DNA of 64,000 nucleotides from Tyto alba (Eukaryota > Chordata > Aves > Strigiformes > Tytonidae). Shown in pieces: positions 36,578 through 44,604 of this stretch. The position numbers and the translations under genes are program-made. The notes under the pieces were generated by a model. That model worked only from the letters and a program-made list of their open reading frames with translations, was not told the origin of the DNA and did not search any database. Position 1 is the stretch's first letter. Each line of letters starts with the position of its first letter. The DNA lies in assembly GCF_018691265.1 (NCBI RefSeq), contig NW_024881316.1, forward strand, positions 24,281,819 through 24,345,818. Direction: 5' to 3'.

Positions 36578-38223
36578 AAGCAAATGGCCGTGACTCCAGC
36601 TAGGCGGGTTCTCACGGCGCAACCGGCGGCCGCGCCGCCTCCGCGCTTATTCACACACGCAGGACGGGGCGAACACCAACGCCGCTCCCGCTCCCCCGGC
36701 CGCCAGCACGCTGCAAGGGCACGGCTGCGGGGTGTGTTTTGGGGGGGGGGGCAGCGGCCGGTGAGGACACGGCCGCCCCGGGCGTGGGCATGTGCACACG
36801 CGTGTCTGCCCGCCACGCAGCCGGCGGTGGGGCTCTTCCCCTCCGGCTGCCAGAAGCGCTTTTCCCCATAGCCCCGCGCCAAGCCCCGGCGTGGGGCCGG
36901 CCGGCCCCCCGCCCCCCTCCCCCGGCTGCGGGGGAGCAGCTCCACTCGGGGGGTGCGGCGGGTTTGGGTGGGGGGGTTCCCAGCCGCCCCGCCCCACCTG
37001 TTCCCGTCAGCGCTCCCGTTTCCCAGCCCACCCGTGCCCTCGGCTCTCCGCCACGCTCCCCCCCCCCATCATTGCCCGAGGGTTGCGACACCCCCCCCCC
37101 CCCACGCCTCCCCCCCCGCCGGAGGCGGCCGCCCCACAGCCCCCGCCCAGCCGCCTCCTTCACGGATGAATGGGAGCGGGCAGGAGGCGGGCTCCGAGGC
37201 GCCGCCTCGCCCCGTTTCCCTCAATGAGAGCCCGGGAGGGCACCGCCCCCTCCCCCTCACCCCCCCCCCCCCCGCCATCCGCCGCTCGCCGTCCCTCATC
37301 CCGGCGGCTCGCGAGCGCGGCCGTTGCGCCGCGCGCCTCCCGCCCGCCGGCTGCTGAGGGGAGCAACCGGCGGTTCCCCCCTCACCGGGCGGGCGCCGTG
37401 CCGTGCCCGTTACCCCGCACCACCCCCCACCCCCCCGGGGCTCCGGTCTCTCTCTTTCAGAAAACACCGCACGCTGTTTACCGCCGGCGCGGCGCCGGGC
37501 TCCGCTGAGCCGGCCGGGGCTGCGAGAGGAGGCAGAAACCTCCCGGGCGGGCTGAGAGGCGGAGCCGCCGGTCGGGGCGGGCAGGGCGGGGAGCGGCGGG
37601 CGGGGGGGGGGGAATGTGTCGTTTCAGCACCTCGGCTCGGCGGACAGGGACGGGAGGCGGCCGGCAGCCCCCCCGCGCTGCCCCGCCGGTGAGCTCCGCC
37701 GGCCCCGCTCCGCCCGCCCAGCCCCTCAGCAGCTGCCGCAGCCCCTCGCAAGCGCGGGGGGTGGGTGGGTGGGGGGGGGAAGCGGTTTTTCACGGCGTCC
37801 CGCAGCAAAGGCCCCTTGCCCGCAGCCTTAACTTTACCTCGCGGCTCGGGGTGGGGGGACACCCACGTTTCTACCGGGAAGCGAAACCCGTCCCCCCCGG
37901 TTTCCAGCCACCATCCCTGCAAACCTCACCTCGGCGAGGGGGAACGGGAAGTTTGGGGGGGGGGGGGGGGGGGGGGGGGGGGAGCGCGACTCACCCAGGA
38001 CGTTCCCGACGAGGGCCACGATGAAGACGACGATGTAGCCGGCGATCAGCGCCCATTCGTACTCCTTGGGATGCAAATACTCCTTCCAGAGGTATCGCAG
38101 GAACTCCTCATCGTCGTAGTCGGAGGAAGGGGTTAAAAGAGCCTCCCGCGTTTCGTTTAGCTCCGACCCGGTCGTCCAATTCCTGCACGGAGGGGAACCA
38201 TCCTCGGGTTGAATCCCGGACAT
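6990..38223 (-). CDS. HCRTR2: HCRTR2, orexin/hypocretin receptor type 2 (whole gene, 7 coding exons)
   Basis: This is a class A GPCR of the plasma membrane that binds the neuropeptides orexin-A and orexin-B. In vertebrates it signals mainly through Gq and acts in arousal and feeding circuits. Coding exons are 38223-37995, 24425-24247, 22823-22580, 15625-15510, 10069-9849, 8441-8320 and 7216-6990. They join to 1338 nt, giving 445 aa against 444 in human OX2R. Visible marks are sequons at N15 and N23, the acidic helix [12 protein letters not shown] before TM1, NLSLAD in TM2 (D102), C129 and C212 for the ECL disulfide, DRWY at 153-156, CYLP at 318-321, NPIIY at 362-366 and a Ser/Thr-rich tail ending in Trp. 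All introns are GT-AG with matching phases and no frame is broken. OX2R rather than OX1R is chosen because the start (MSG, CRNW) and the ICL3 stretch IPGTSSVVQ follow OX2R. Numbering and identity rest on recalled family sequence, not a search. Confidence 0.97.
7217..8319 (-). other. HCRTR2: HCRTR2 intron 6 (1.1 kb)
   Basis: Runs from GTAAGT to TTGACAG. It is AT-rich; no repeat family or gene was recognised. Confidence 0.9.
8320..8441 (-). CDS. HCRTR2: HCRTR2 coding exon 6 (ECL3 and TM7)
   Basis: 122 nt, the last base of codon 330 to the first base of codon 371. It starts after CTGTAG and ends before GTAAGT. It reads [17 protein letters not shown] in ECL3, then TM7 [19 protein letters not shown]. 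The NPIIY motif is at 362-366. Entry phase 2 matches exon 5 and exit phase 1 matches exon 7. Confidence 0.96.
8442..9848 (-). other. HCRTR2: HCRTR2 intron 5 (1.4 kb)
   Basis: Runs from GTAAAA to CTGTAG. It contains an ancient LINE/MIR-like relic near 9280-9450 and nothing else recognisable. Confidence 0.9.
9280..9450 (+). repeat. Ancient LINE/MIR-like relic
   Basis: Contains CAGGCACTGTACAAAACCC, AAGAGCTTACATAATT, and further on a TCTCAGAACTGTACATGATGG-like tail. The order is that of old amniote L3/MIR-type repeats. Very decayed. Confidence 0.4.
9849..10069 (-). CDS. HCRTR2: HCRTR2 coding exon 5 (ICL3 and TM6)
   Basis: 221 nt, residues 257-329 plus two bases. It begins IPGTSSVVQ after TTAG. 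ICL3 carries a basic segment near [12 protein letters not shown], expected at the G-protein interface, followed by TM6 with CYLP (318-321), the family's version of CWxP. It ends in phase 2 at AAAAG before GTAAAA, a weaker donor than the others. The middle of ICL3 (about residues 268-290) is the most diverged part relative to human, as expected for a loop. Confidence 0.95.
10712..10768. repeat. (AAAAC)n microsatellite with adjoining T14
   Basis: About seven AAAAC units (10712-10747), then AATAACTCC and 14 T bases, in HCRTR2 intron 4. Confidence 0.9.
12252..12521 (+). mobile_element. CR1 LINE 3' end (5'-truncated)
   Basis: Starts GATAGGATGAGAGGAAATGG. It encodes relics of the ORF2 C-terminus such as [20 protein letters not shown], and ends with the CR1 tail TTATTCTGTGATTCTACGAT. 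It is 5'-truncated, as is usual for CR1 copies made by target-primed reverse transcription, and lies in HCRTR2 intron 4 antisense to the gene. The frame is broken, so it is not active. Confidence 0.92.
15121..15166. repeat. 23-bp tandem duplication
   Basis: TACAGGAGATTTTAGAGGTA (15121-15140) is repeated at 15144 with one change (GAGG to GCGG). It lies in HCRTR2 intron 4, about 350 bp downstream of exon 4. Confidence 0.9.
15510..15625 (-). CDS. HCRTR2: HCRTR2 coding exon 4 (TM5)
   Basis: 116 nt, residues 218-256. The acceptor is TTTCCAG and the donor is GTAAGT after CAG. It reads from the end of ECL2 (YPKMYHTC) through TM5 ([19 protein letters not shown]) into ICL3 (IFRKLWCRQ). It starts in phase 1 and ends in phase 0. 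It is the shortest coding exon and lies between introns of 7.0 kb and 5.4 kb. Confidence 0.96.
15842..15875. repeat. Short direct repeat, 19-bp period
   Basis: TCATATCACATTATT occurs exactly at 15842-15856 and again at 15861-15875, in intron 3. Confidence 0.9.
17025..17150 (+). repeat. Ancient MIR/L3-like tail
   Basis: Contains ACAGGTGGGGAGATTAAGGA followed by GTAAAGTGACTTACTGGG and GGTCAGAGCTGAAAG, in the order of the MIR/L3 core (gradient ...GGGGAAACTGAGGC, AAGTGACTTGCCC, GCAGAGC). Confidence 0.45.
22580..22823 (-). CDS. HCRTR2: HCRTR2 coding exon 3 (TM3, ICL2, TM4, ECL2)
   Basis: 244 nt, residues 137-217 plus one base. It starts after TTTAG with TVSVSVSVL. It contains the DRWY motif (153-156, in the DRY position), ICL2 ending [13 protein letters not shown]4 with the IPQAIVMEC stretch, and the ECL2 hairpin with sequon NKT (204-206) and Cys212. 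It ends in phase 1 before GTGAGT. The boundary to exon 4 gives WGAEAYPK, where human has WGGEIYPK, so this ECL2 stretch has the same length but differs. Confidence 0.96.
22824..24246 (-). other. HCRTR2: HCRTR2 intron 2 (1.4 kb)
   Basis: Runs from GTATAA to TTTAG. It is AT-rich, with no gene, no clear mobile element and no conserved motif that I can name. Confidence 0.9.
24247..24425 (-). CDS. HCRTR2: HCRTR2 coding exon 2 (end of TM1, TM2, start of TM3)
   Basis: 179 nt, residues 77-136. It follows a TTCAG acceptor and ends CAG before GTATAA. It reads [13 protein letters not shown] in ICL1, then TM2 with NLSLAD and Asp102 at the sodium-site position, ECL1 with WFFG, and Cys129 at the top of TM3, ending VIPYLQ. 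It starts in phase 1 and ends in phase 0. Apart from conservative changes it follows mammalian OX2R closely. Confidence 0.96.
24862..24915 (-). mobile_element. Short CR1-like 3' end
   Basis: GATCACAGAATGCTAGAGTT followed by AGAAGGGTCCTCAAGAGATTG resembles the reverse complement of a CR1 tail. It is only about 55 bp and lies in intron 1 near exon 2. Confidence 0.65.
26000..26125 (+). repeat. Ancient MIR/L3-like tail
   Basis: ATTATCATTTTCATCTTCG, GAAGTTGCTAAAGGCCATAC, AGTAAATCAGACACAGAATG and CCTAATTCCCAGCTCTGTAC appear in order, matching the tail of old amniote MIR/L3-like repeats. Confidence 0.55.
26500..26536. repeat. A37 tract
   Basis: 37 consecutive A bases in HCRTR2 intron 1. No flanking target duplication was seen, so it is treated as a microsatellite and not a retroposon tail. 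Confidence 0.9.
28280..28440 (+). mobile_element. Old LINE ORF2 C-terminal relic (L2/Rex1/CR1-L3-like)
   Basis: The plus strand reads [15 protein letters not shown] followed by a decayed [11 protein letters not shown]. This resembles the LINE motif RLQLVQNAAARLL...LHWLPV near the end of ORF2 in L2/Rex1-type elements. It is far more decayed than the CR1 copies elsewhere in the window. TAATTAG- and ATTAGCAT-type homeodomain sites lie just before it (28234-28272). The assignment is by motif memory and needs a repeat-library search. Confidence 0.55.
33655..33750 (+). repeat. Ancient MIR/L3-like relic
   Basis: ATGAACTCTTTGAGAAAAGG then TGGGTTCTGTACAGATCTCA and GCACATC follow the order of a common old amniote repeat (AAGCTCTTTGGGGCAGGGA...TTTGTACAGCGCCTAGCACA). 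Confidence 0.5.
37955..37982. repeat. G28 homopolymer beside the exon 1 donor
   Basis: An uninterrupted run of 28 G on the plus strand, which is C28 in the HCRTR2 pre-mRNA. It starts 12 nt inside intron 1 after GTGAGT. The exact length is likely unreliable in any sequencing method. Confidence 0.9.
37995..38223 (-). CDS. HCRTR2: HCRTR2 coding exon 1 (N-terminus to TM1)
   Basis: Encodes residues 1-76 plus the first base of codon 77. The ATG at 38223-38221 begins MSG, the OX2R N-terminus. The in-frame ATGs further upstream would add a poly-Phe run translated from a homopolymer, so they were rejected. The exon holds the NWT (15-17) and NET (23-25) glycosylation sequons, the acidic amphipathic helix important for orexin binding in this family, and most of TM1 up to GNVL. 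It ends in phase 1 at the donor GTGAGT (37994-37989). A 28-base homopolymer begins 12 nt past the splice site. Confidence 0.96.
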
Positions 38224-38246
38224 CCCTGGGTGGTTGGTCCGGGGGG

Positions 38247-38249
38247 CTG

Positions 38250-38293
<44 letters not shown>

Positions 38294-38448
38294 AAACCCC
38301 AAACCAAACCGAAACAACAAAAAAAAACAAAAGCAAACCCACCAGACCCTCTCAGAGCATCCGCGCTTTCTCCCGCCCGTCCATCGAGGCTTGTGGTTGC
38401 CAGTGCGAAAAGCGGGGTGTGGGGAGAAAAAATGACGCGGGAACTTAC
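38247..38448 (-). promoter_or_regulatory. HCRTR2: Predicted 5' UTR leader intron of HCRTR2
   Basis: On the minus strand a strong donor GTAAGT begins at 38448. 202 nt later a 39-base T tract (38291-38253) is followed by ACTCAG, with the AG at 38248-38247. This is a textbook polypyrimidine tract and acceptor, 23 nt before the start codon. The sequence shows both splice signals; that they are used is inference. If so, HCRTR2 has a noncoding leader exon ending at 38449. The T tract could instead be a microsatellite that only resembles an acceptor. Confidence 0.45.
38253..38291. repeat. A39 homopolymer
   Basis: 39 A on the plus strand, read as U39 in the HCRTR2 leader. It is followed by a degenerate A/C-rich stretch to about 38340. 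It provides the polypyrimidine tract of the predicted leader intron. Confidence 0.9.
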
Positions 38449-38498
38449 GGGAGCCAATGCGGGAACAGGCTGGGGATCCGCGTCGCTCCCCAACCCTC

Positions 38499-38592
38499 CC
38501 TGACCAGCCTTTTCCCCGGCCGGGCAGGGGGCGCAGCCTCCGCGGCCGCGGAGGCTGCGCCCCCTGCCCGGCCGGGGAAAAGGCTGGTCAGG
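38499..38592. repeat. Perfect 94-bp palindrome upstream of HCRTR2
   Basis: Two 47-base arms (38499-38545 and 38546-38592) are exact reverse complements with no spacer, centred on GCGGCCGC. Ten more bases on each side (38489-38498 and 38593-38602) match only in part. It lies about 280 bp upstream of the start codon and 50 bp upstream of the predicted leader-intron donor. In RNA it would form a very stable GC-rich hairpin. It may be a real inverted duplication or a fold-back artefact of sequencing or assembly. Confidence 0.95.
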
Positions 38593-38627
38593 AGAGGTTG
38601 CATGCTTCGGCTGCCGGACTGCACTTG

Positions 38628-38648
38628 CCCCCCCCCCCCCCCCCCCCC
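38628..38648. repeat. C21 homopolymer
   Basis: 21 C on the plus strand, which is G21 on the HCRTR2 sense strand and could form a G-quadruplex. It lies 36 bp beyond the palindrome on its distal side. Confidence 0.85.
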
Positions 38649-41600
38649 ATCCCCGCTGGAAAAAAAAAAAGTCACGTCTGTTTCAGACGACGCCGATTTT
38701 CCTTCCCCGAACCATGCACATGCACACCCCCTCATCTCTCTCCCCAGCTCCTGGCTCATCCGCTCCTCCTCCGACTCCGGTTCCCCTCGATTTCCTACGC
38801 TTTCTCGCACAGGCTCTTTAAATCTTTCTACGTTAAAACCCATTCACGATATTTGTGGATGAAAGGCTGCTGTGAAAGGAAACATAGGGTGAAAGGAGTC
38901 ATTAAAAACGAGGGGCTAATGAGACTGGCTTCCTCCTGTGCCCCTTTGAAAACCGGGCTGAGTATGGGGCTAATACAGAGCAGTTAACCCCGGTGGGAAA
39001 AATCCTTAAGAGCACTGATTAGACAAGCGTGGGGTTTCATTGGATTTGAAAATCACTGAGCGCTCACTGTAGGCTTGAGTCTAGCAGGCAGCCTCCCTGC
39101 GCTGAGGTTGCTTCAAACGTCCAGCTTGGGCTCTCAGGACAGCAACTGCCCCTTAGCTATTCTGAATTGAGCTGAGCTGGCAGAAAACAATTCAAGAGAG
39201 ACCAGATGTGCCACTTAAACAGCGTGATAGGATTCCTGGCTATGGGTCATTGCTTCTTCAATTATTTTCATACTTACCCCAGAGTACAGTTCCCAAAAGA
39301 GAATGGATAGGTCTGGACTTGCCCCTCCCCGACTGAAAAAAAAAAAAAAACCACTTTTATTCAGGTAATCTGTTAATTTCCTAGTTGAATAATTTAGCTA
39401 ATCTGACAAAAGCACCACCTCCTTTGTGAAATGGCACACCTCCCTCAGTTAAGCATTTCGGTGCAGGGTCTGCATCTCCATAGGAATGGAGGAACTATTA
39501 CGGTGAGACTCTACTCCAACACATAAGCATAACAGAGGAGCAGATATTCATTAACACTGTCGTGCTTATCTCTAGGCAGTACTTCAGGTTCCTGAATTGT
39601 TCTTCACCGATGTGCAGCCTTTTCTACTGCCTTCAAGGTCCAGTACAGCATACCTACACTTGGTATATCTGCACCTAATTCTTCAGACCTACTCTCTTTG
39701 CTTTAGTTCCCTGTAAAACAAAATAAAAAAATCCCTTTCCTATTCCACAGAGAAGCTGAGTGGACTTTTTAGGCTAACTACATTAAAGAGTGAGATGTAC
39801 TTGGATATACAGGTAGGATCAGCACCTATCTTATGTAGATCAGAAAGGTAGACTTTGCAAGCTTCATAAATAATGATTAGACACTCTACAACTAATGAAA
39901 AAAACAAAAGTTTCATTAGTTGAGGTATTAGTTGAGAAGTGATTTAAACTCTCCCGAGAACGTGGGAATGCACGTCTGCTTGATACACAGCAAGAGACAT
40001 ATTTAAGGAGATTGTCATGGTCTTCACTAGTGGTGAAAAGACCCCGGGCACTTGGTGATCAGCAAGACAGCCACACTCATGCTCCAGCTTGTTTCATATG
40101 TTAAAATGTTGGTCCGTAATTCAAATATTCGCTTCCATGTTACCATAAAGACTGAAACAGGTAATGCCTTTTTTGACATAGAGTGCTTTTTTTCTTCCTC
40201 CCTCACCAATAGTAAGGAATTGAACTAAAAAGGTATTAAGAAACAACATGTTTTTATGAAAAATGCCTCTTAAGGCTTATTTTTTCAACAAGATTACAAG
40301 TTTGATTGATAAAGACATAAATAACTGATTATGCATATTGATAAACTGCATAAATTTAGTATTCCTACAGTACTGTAAGACATTTGCTTTGACTGACAGA
40401 GCACATTCTGATTAGGAAGACAGGATAGTAAAAATCAATATGGCACACATTATAAAGATTAAAAATGGACTAACTAATGGATCTCAGAATGAAATGGTAG
40501 CCAGAGAATCATCAGTGAGCCCGTGCATTTCTATGGTCAGTTCTTGGTTCTGTTACACTCATCGTTCAATGACCTTGAAGAAGCTGGTAGGTGATCCAAA
40601 GATCAGGAGTAATCAGCTGAACACACACTCACATCACCAATCTGCAGCCAGAAATCTTCATGAGATCCTTGATGGCATGAATAAGTATACCGGTGAAAAC
40701 AGATTGAGATTTACACAAGTACGAGTGAAACTTGACTAAATGGAAATATTCACCATATGCAAAACTCTGCTACTGTGGATATACTTTTCAATTGAGTCAT
40801 TTTAGCTGTACATTTTAAAATCAAGATTTAATGCCTTTCTGAAAGATAAGTGCCAGCTGAAATGGGAATTAATTCAGAAAAGTTGCATGACCTGTAGTAG
40901 GCAAGAGGTCAGACTAGATGATTGTGCTAGTCTCCCCTTTGGCTTTCTGATTTGTGAAAGCACGTTAGCAAAATAGATTCACCTGATGAATTTTAGGGCT
41001 GATTTATCTTTTCTTTTAATTCTACTATTTACACCAAGACTAGTATAACAGTTTAAGTCTCTTCCTTTCACATGCAAGTGCTCAAAAGTATGTAATTCTT
41101 ATTTTGTTAACTGTTTTTTTTACAGTTCAAAACCTGTTTAACATGGGTTTACAAACTTTTACGAACAAAGCATATATCAGCTACCCAGCACTTAAAAGAA
41201 GCATAAATTCAAGGTTATATCTATTAGCCTTCTTACCTCAGGAGGAGTACTGTCTGGTACTTTATTTAGCTAAAAGGTTTGCCTACATTGATATCTCTTT
41301 TAATCCATAACTTTCTATCACTAATCCAAAAATACTGAAATGAAATTATCAGCCCTAGAAGATATGCCTTGTGGCTTTCAATGCCACTTATTATGTGATA
41401 TTAGACTATGTGAATATAAATCAAATGCAATTTTATGCTTTATTGCATCTGATAGCTCACAGGAACTGGCATTCATAGAGAACAAACTAACCCTACCTCA
41501 GCATCCAAGTTTATTGCTTTTTCAAACACATTTTCCCCTTCCATAATAATAATTCTATTGCAGACTTGCATTTTTATTAATCACACAAATAGGTAGCATT

Positions 41601-43430
41601 TTTTTCATATCTTAGACACTAGCCCTTTCATTTTAAAAGCTATTTGATTCAGAGGGTTAGTTCCATACTAGTCTAATAGCATATTAAATTAGAAGCCTTT
41701 TATCAAAGCAGAATGAATTTTAAAGTTTTTGCAATTTGGGTTAAGAGGCAGCTGAGCTGGAGGAGGGTTTGTGTTCAGCCTTTGCTGAACATTTTAACAG
41801 GTGCTTTCATTCTTGGGAAGCAAACCACATAAGCACGGCTGCTGAAGAGAAGTTGACTGCTGTATTGGCAGTAGAGATGGATTGTGTGACTATGTCCTTC
41901 CTTCCCATCTTCCTTTCGCTGTTCTCATTTAACAGTTTTTCTCTGCTCCCCTTCTCTCTCTTAAGGAATATGTCACATAGCAGCTCAGTTGAAAACCAGC
42001 AGCTTTACTGTTTATTTACTTGAGCAACCCTGGTCAGTCATGTTCCAGATTTTGTCTGTGAAGCCCCTCTGGTATCTTTCCTCCTCTAATGGTATTTCGA
42101 GGTGGCAGTGCTTCTTCCCTGGCAGCAGCACTAAGCAGTTCCTGAGAAGCAGATCAGCTATCATCAACTAAATAGTGAAGAAGGGAAGATGGTAAATGAG
42201 GAAGTAGAGAGAAGCTAAGAGCAAGAAAGAAGGAGTGATAGAAAAAGCCATATCTGGAAATCTCTACAGCCATAAAATTCAGTGGGGTAACAAGGGTAAT
42301 AACCACCAGGCAGTAATCTGTAAAGAGCCACAAAAGAAAAATAAATACTGTACTTTTTGTGAAAAGAAGGAATTAATCAGCAAATCTCACAAATGAACAT
42401 AAGGATGCTCCATCACACAATGCGTTTGCAGCACCACATTTCCTTTAGGCCCCCTCTTGTCTTAGCATTAATTTGTTAAAGAACTGTAGGTTCAAGAGGC
42501 AAACCTAGTTTTAACATGGTAGATATTATTCAAACCTAATGCTGAATTTTGGGAACCACTGGTGACATAAGAAGCATCCAGCGATTAACCTTGTTTAACT
42601 AACCTCAGGCATTTTTCTCTTTGTGTGTAGAAAGCAGGATCCTGTTCAGCAGGATCCTGTTTTAAACAATCCAAGAGCTTGTTAGGGTACAGTTACCCAA
42701 ATATAGGAATAATATCAGCTATGATCTATTGATTTATTAGCTCACTAGCACCATTAAAATGAGGCAAAGCTGAGAGGACTTGTTCTGTTTCTAGCAGTGA
42801 TCAGATAAGAAAGATCAGCAGTTGGTGAGAACATGCCATCTTCATTATTAATATCCATCAATGCGGAACATATTTGAAGTGAAAGAATCTGATTCTAGTC
42901 TTTATCACACTACTATAAATTAGAAGTGACTTCATTTATGTCAGTAGAGTTCTGCTGCTGTAATACAAATTAAAATATTACACTGCATAGTTGTGCAAAT
43001 TCAGATGAACTGAAAGCAATATGAGAATCTAAGTCTTGCTGAAAATTCTGTTGTGCAATCTGCAACAGAATTGCCTAACATAATTCCTGTATGTTACACG
43101 TATAATCTCCAAGATGGTATAATTAATACAAAAAAAAGTACACTGCTCCTCCATGCTTTTCTTGGGCCATTTGCTTATTGACAGACAAGTACTAAAAGGA
43201 GTTCAGAAAAAAAATTTGCTTTGTCTAGGAAAATAAATGTGTTCTATCTGCAGTATTCACTCCCCCACCAATTCTCCAAATATTTAAGAGCAAGCACACA
43301 TCATGATCAGGGCACAGATCCAACTGTGATAGAACAAATTACAATGCACCTTTCTGAAGAGGTCTCTGAACTGCATGTGAAAGTTGAAAGAGGGATGTCT
43401 GCTTACCCTTTTTATTTTTTTTTTTATAAG
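38649..43430. other. Gene-free flank upstream of HCRTR2
   Basis: The first 300 bases are still moderately GC-rich and may hold the distal promoter. The rest is AT-rich. Apart from the old CR1 end at 40795-40965 and a 13-bp direct repeat near 42634-42662, I recognise nothing. Confidence 0.7.
40795..40965 (+). mobile_element. Ancient CR1 3' end
   Basis: Contains AAAATCAAGATTTAATGCC, then GGAATTAATTCAG and GAGGTCAGACTAGATGATTG followed by TAGTCTCCCCTTTGGC. This is the 3' portion of a CR1 family widespread in turtles, crocodiles and birds. It is older than the avian CR1 copies here. Confidence 0.75.
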
Positions 43431-43435
43431 ACAAG

Positions 43436-43923
43436 TGTCCTGGTTGGGGCTGGCCTAGAGTTCCCGTTGGTCTGGCAGCGGGAGGAGCTGCAGCCCCCTG
43501 AGACCCCAGGGGCTCCCCAGGTCCCAGTGCCCTCACCTGTGTGCGGGGGCGGGGGGAGCACAGCTGGAGGGCTGGGCCCCGATTGGCCGATAGGCCGTGT
43601 CATGTGACATTGTGCTCACTATATAAAGGCAGGAGTGGGCTGGGAGGGGCTGCTGCTTCTGGGAGTGTGGCTGTGGGGCCTTGGTGTTGGGGATCTTCGG
43701 CTGGGAGCAGGTGGGTGTTGGTTGGTGGGTGGTGAGCAGCTGTATTGTACATTACCTGTTGGTACTGCTGTCAGTGTGTTATTCTGTTACTGTTAGTAAA
43801 CTGTTTTTATCTCAACCCGCGAGTGTCCCTTTGCCCCTCTAATTCCTCCCCATTCCCAAGTGGGGGGAGGGTGGGTGAGCGGCTGTGTGGTGTTTAGCTG
43901 CTGAGTAGGCTCAAATCGCAACA
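43436..43923 (+). mobile_element. Solo LTR of an endogenous retrovirus (copy A)
   Basis: About 488 bp, beginning TGTCCTGGTTGGGG and ending near ...CAACA. It has an inverted CCAAT (GATTGG), a TATA box (TATATAAA at 43620-43627), and a 3' region TAGTAAACTGTTTTTATCTC typical of avian ERVL-like LTRs. The flanks share CAAG (43432-43435 and 43924-43927), a probable target duplication with one end base blurred. No gag, pol or env is attached. Confidence 0.85.
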
Positions 43924-44604
43924 CAAGGCACACCCAGTGATAATTTCAGTCATCAAGTTTAAATAACTAAAATAGAGAAAGCTCTTAACTTCACGTTTAT
44001 GTCAATACTGGAACTCATTGTTGTAGAAGACAGGGCAAATTTATTACAAGTCCGTCAAAGCTGTTAAATGAAGCAGTTTGGATGCAACATTTCACTCGAG
44101 CTCTGAAGCCAGAGAAAATATAACTCCAAATATAAACTCTTTCTTAAAATTAATTTCCCTAGCATCTGCTCCTGACCCATTTGGAAACAGCACAGGACCT
44201 TCGGTGTGATCTGAGACAAGATGGATACTGTTATATTGAGTATTTTGAGGAATAAGAAGGAAGAGGCACAAAGTTTTTTTTTAATATCTAAAGAATTTGG
44301 TTGTTCTAAAGGAAATAAAGTCCTTTCAAGTAAATTTAGCACAACATCCAGTGCTCTGGAACACCTATAATTTATAATAAAGGTTTTCATGGTGTTTAGA
44401 GGTACCATTTACAACATGAGGCAAGGAACAATCTCTATTCGGCAGAATGTACATTTTAAGCAGACAAAATAGATTAAGAGTGGGAAGGAAAACAGTGACA
44501 AAGATGGTTTTAAGTGACATATCACCGTTGGTACCTGAGAGCTAAATGACACCCACCTGTATTACAGGCTATGACCTGTATTTTCTGTGTTCAGATTCAC
44601 TGAC

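Larger units (their letters stand above)
24426..37994 (-). other. HCRTR2: HCRTR2 intron 1 (13.6 kb)
   Basis: Runs from GTGAGT at 37994 to a TTCAG acceptor at 24426. The proximal 1.4 kb is CpG-rich and the rest is AT-rich. It holds poly-A tracts at 36553-36579, 36292-36319, 27530-27554, 26500-26536 and 25266-25289. It also holds a LINE-derived segment near 28280-28440, ancient repeat tails near 33655-33750 and 26000-26125, and a CR1 3' end near 24862-24915. Two GC-richer patches (31030-31270 and 33890-34070) resemble no family I recognise. I found no further coding exon. Confidence 0.9.
36560..38620. promoter_or_regulatory. CpG-rich promoter block around HCRTR2 coding exon 1
   Basis: This block is far richer in G, C and CpG than the AT-rich DNA on either side. 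It covers the HCRTR2 start, about 1.4 kb of intron 1 and a few hundred bases upstream. It contains many GGCGGG/CCGCCC boxes, which are Sp1/KLF-like sites. Long frames on both strands here (proline-, glycine- and arginine-rich) come from base composition and are not supported as genes. The exact transcription start is not visible. Confidence 0.6.

Noticed and set aside
36511..38024. Many long overlapping open frames on both strands (up to about 170 codons), Pro/Gly/Arg-rich
   Set aside because: They follow from stop-poor GC-rich DNA and C/G homopolymers, overlap on both strands and lack domains or splice support.
38224..38493. Upstream in-frame start extending HCRTR2 by about 90 residues
   Set aside because: It requires translating a poly-Phe run from a homopolymer, and the family protein starts at MSG. 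The region is better read as leader and intron.
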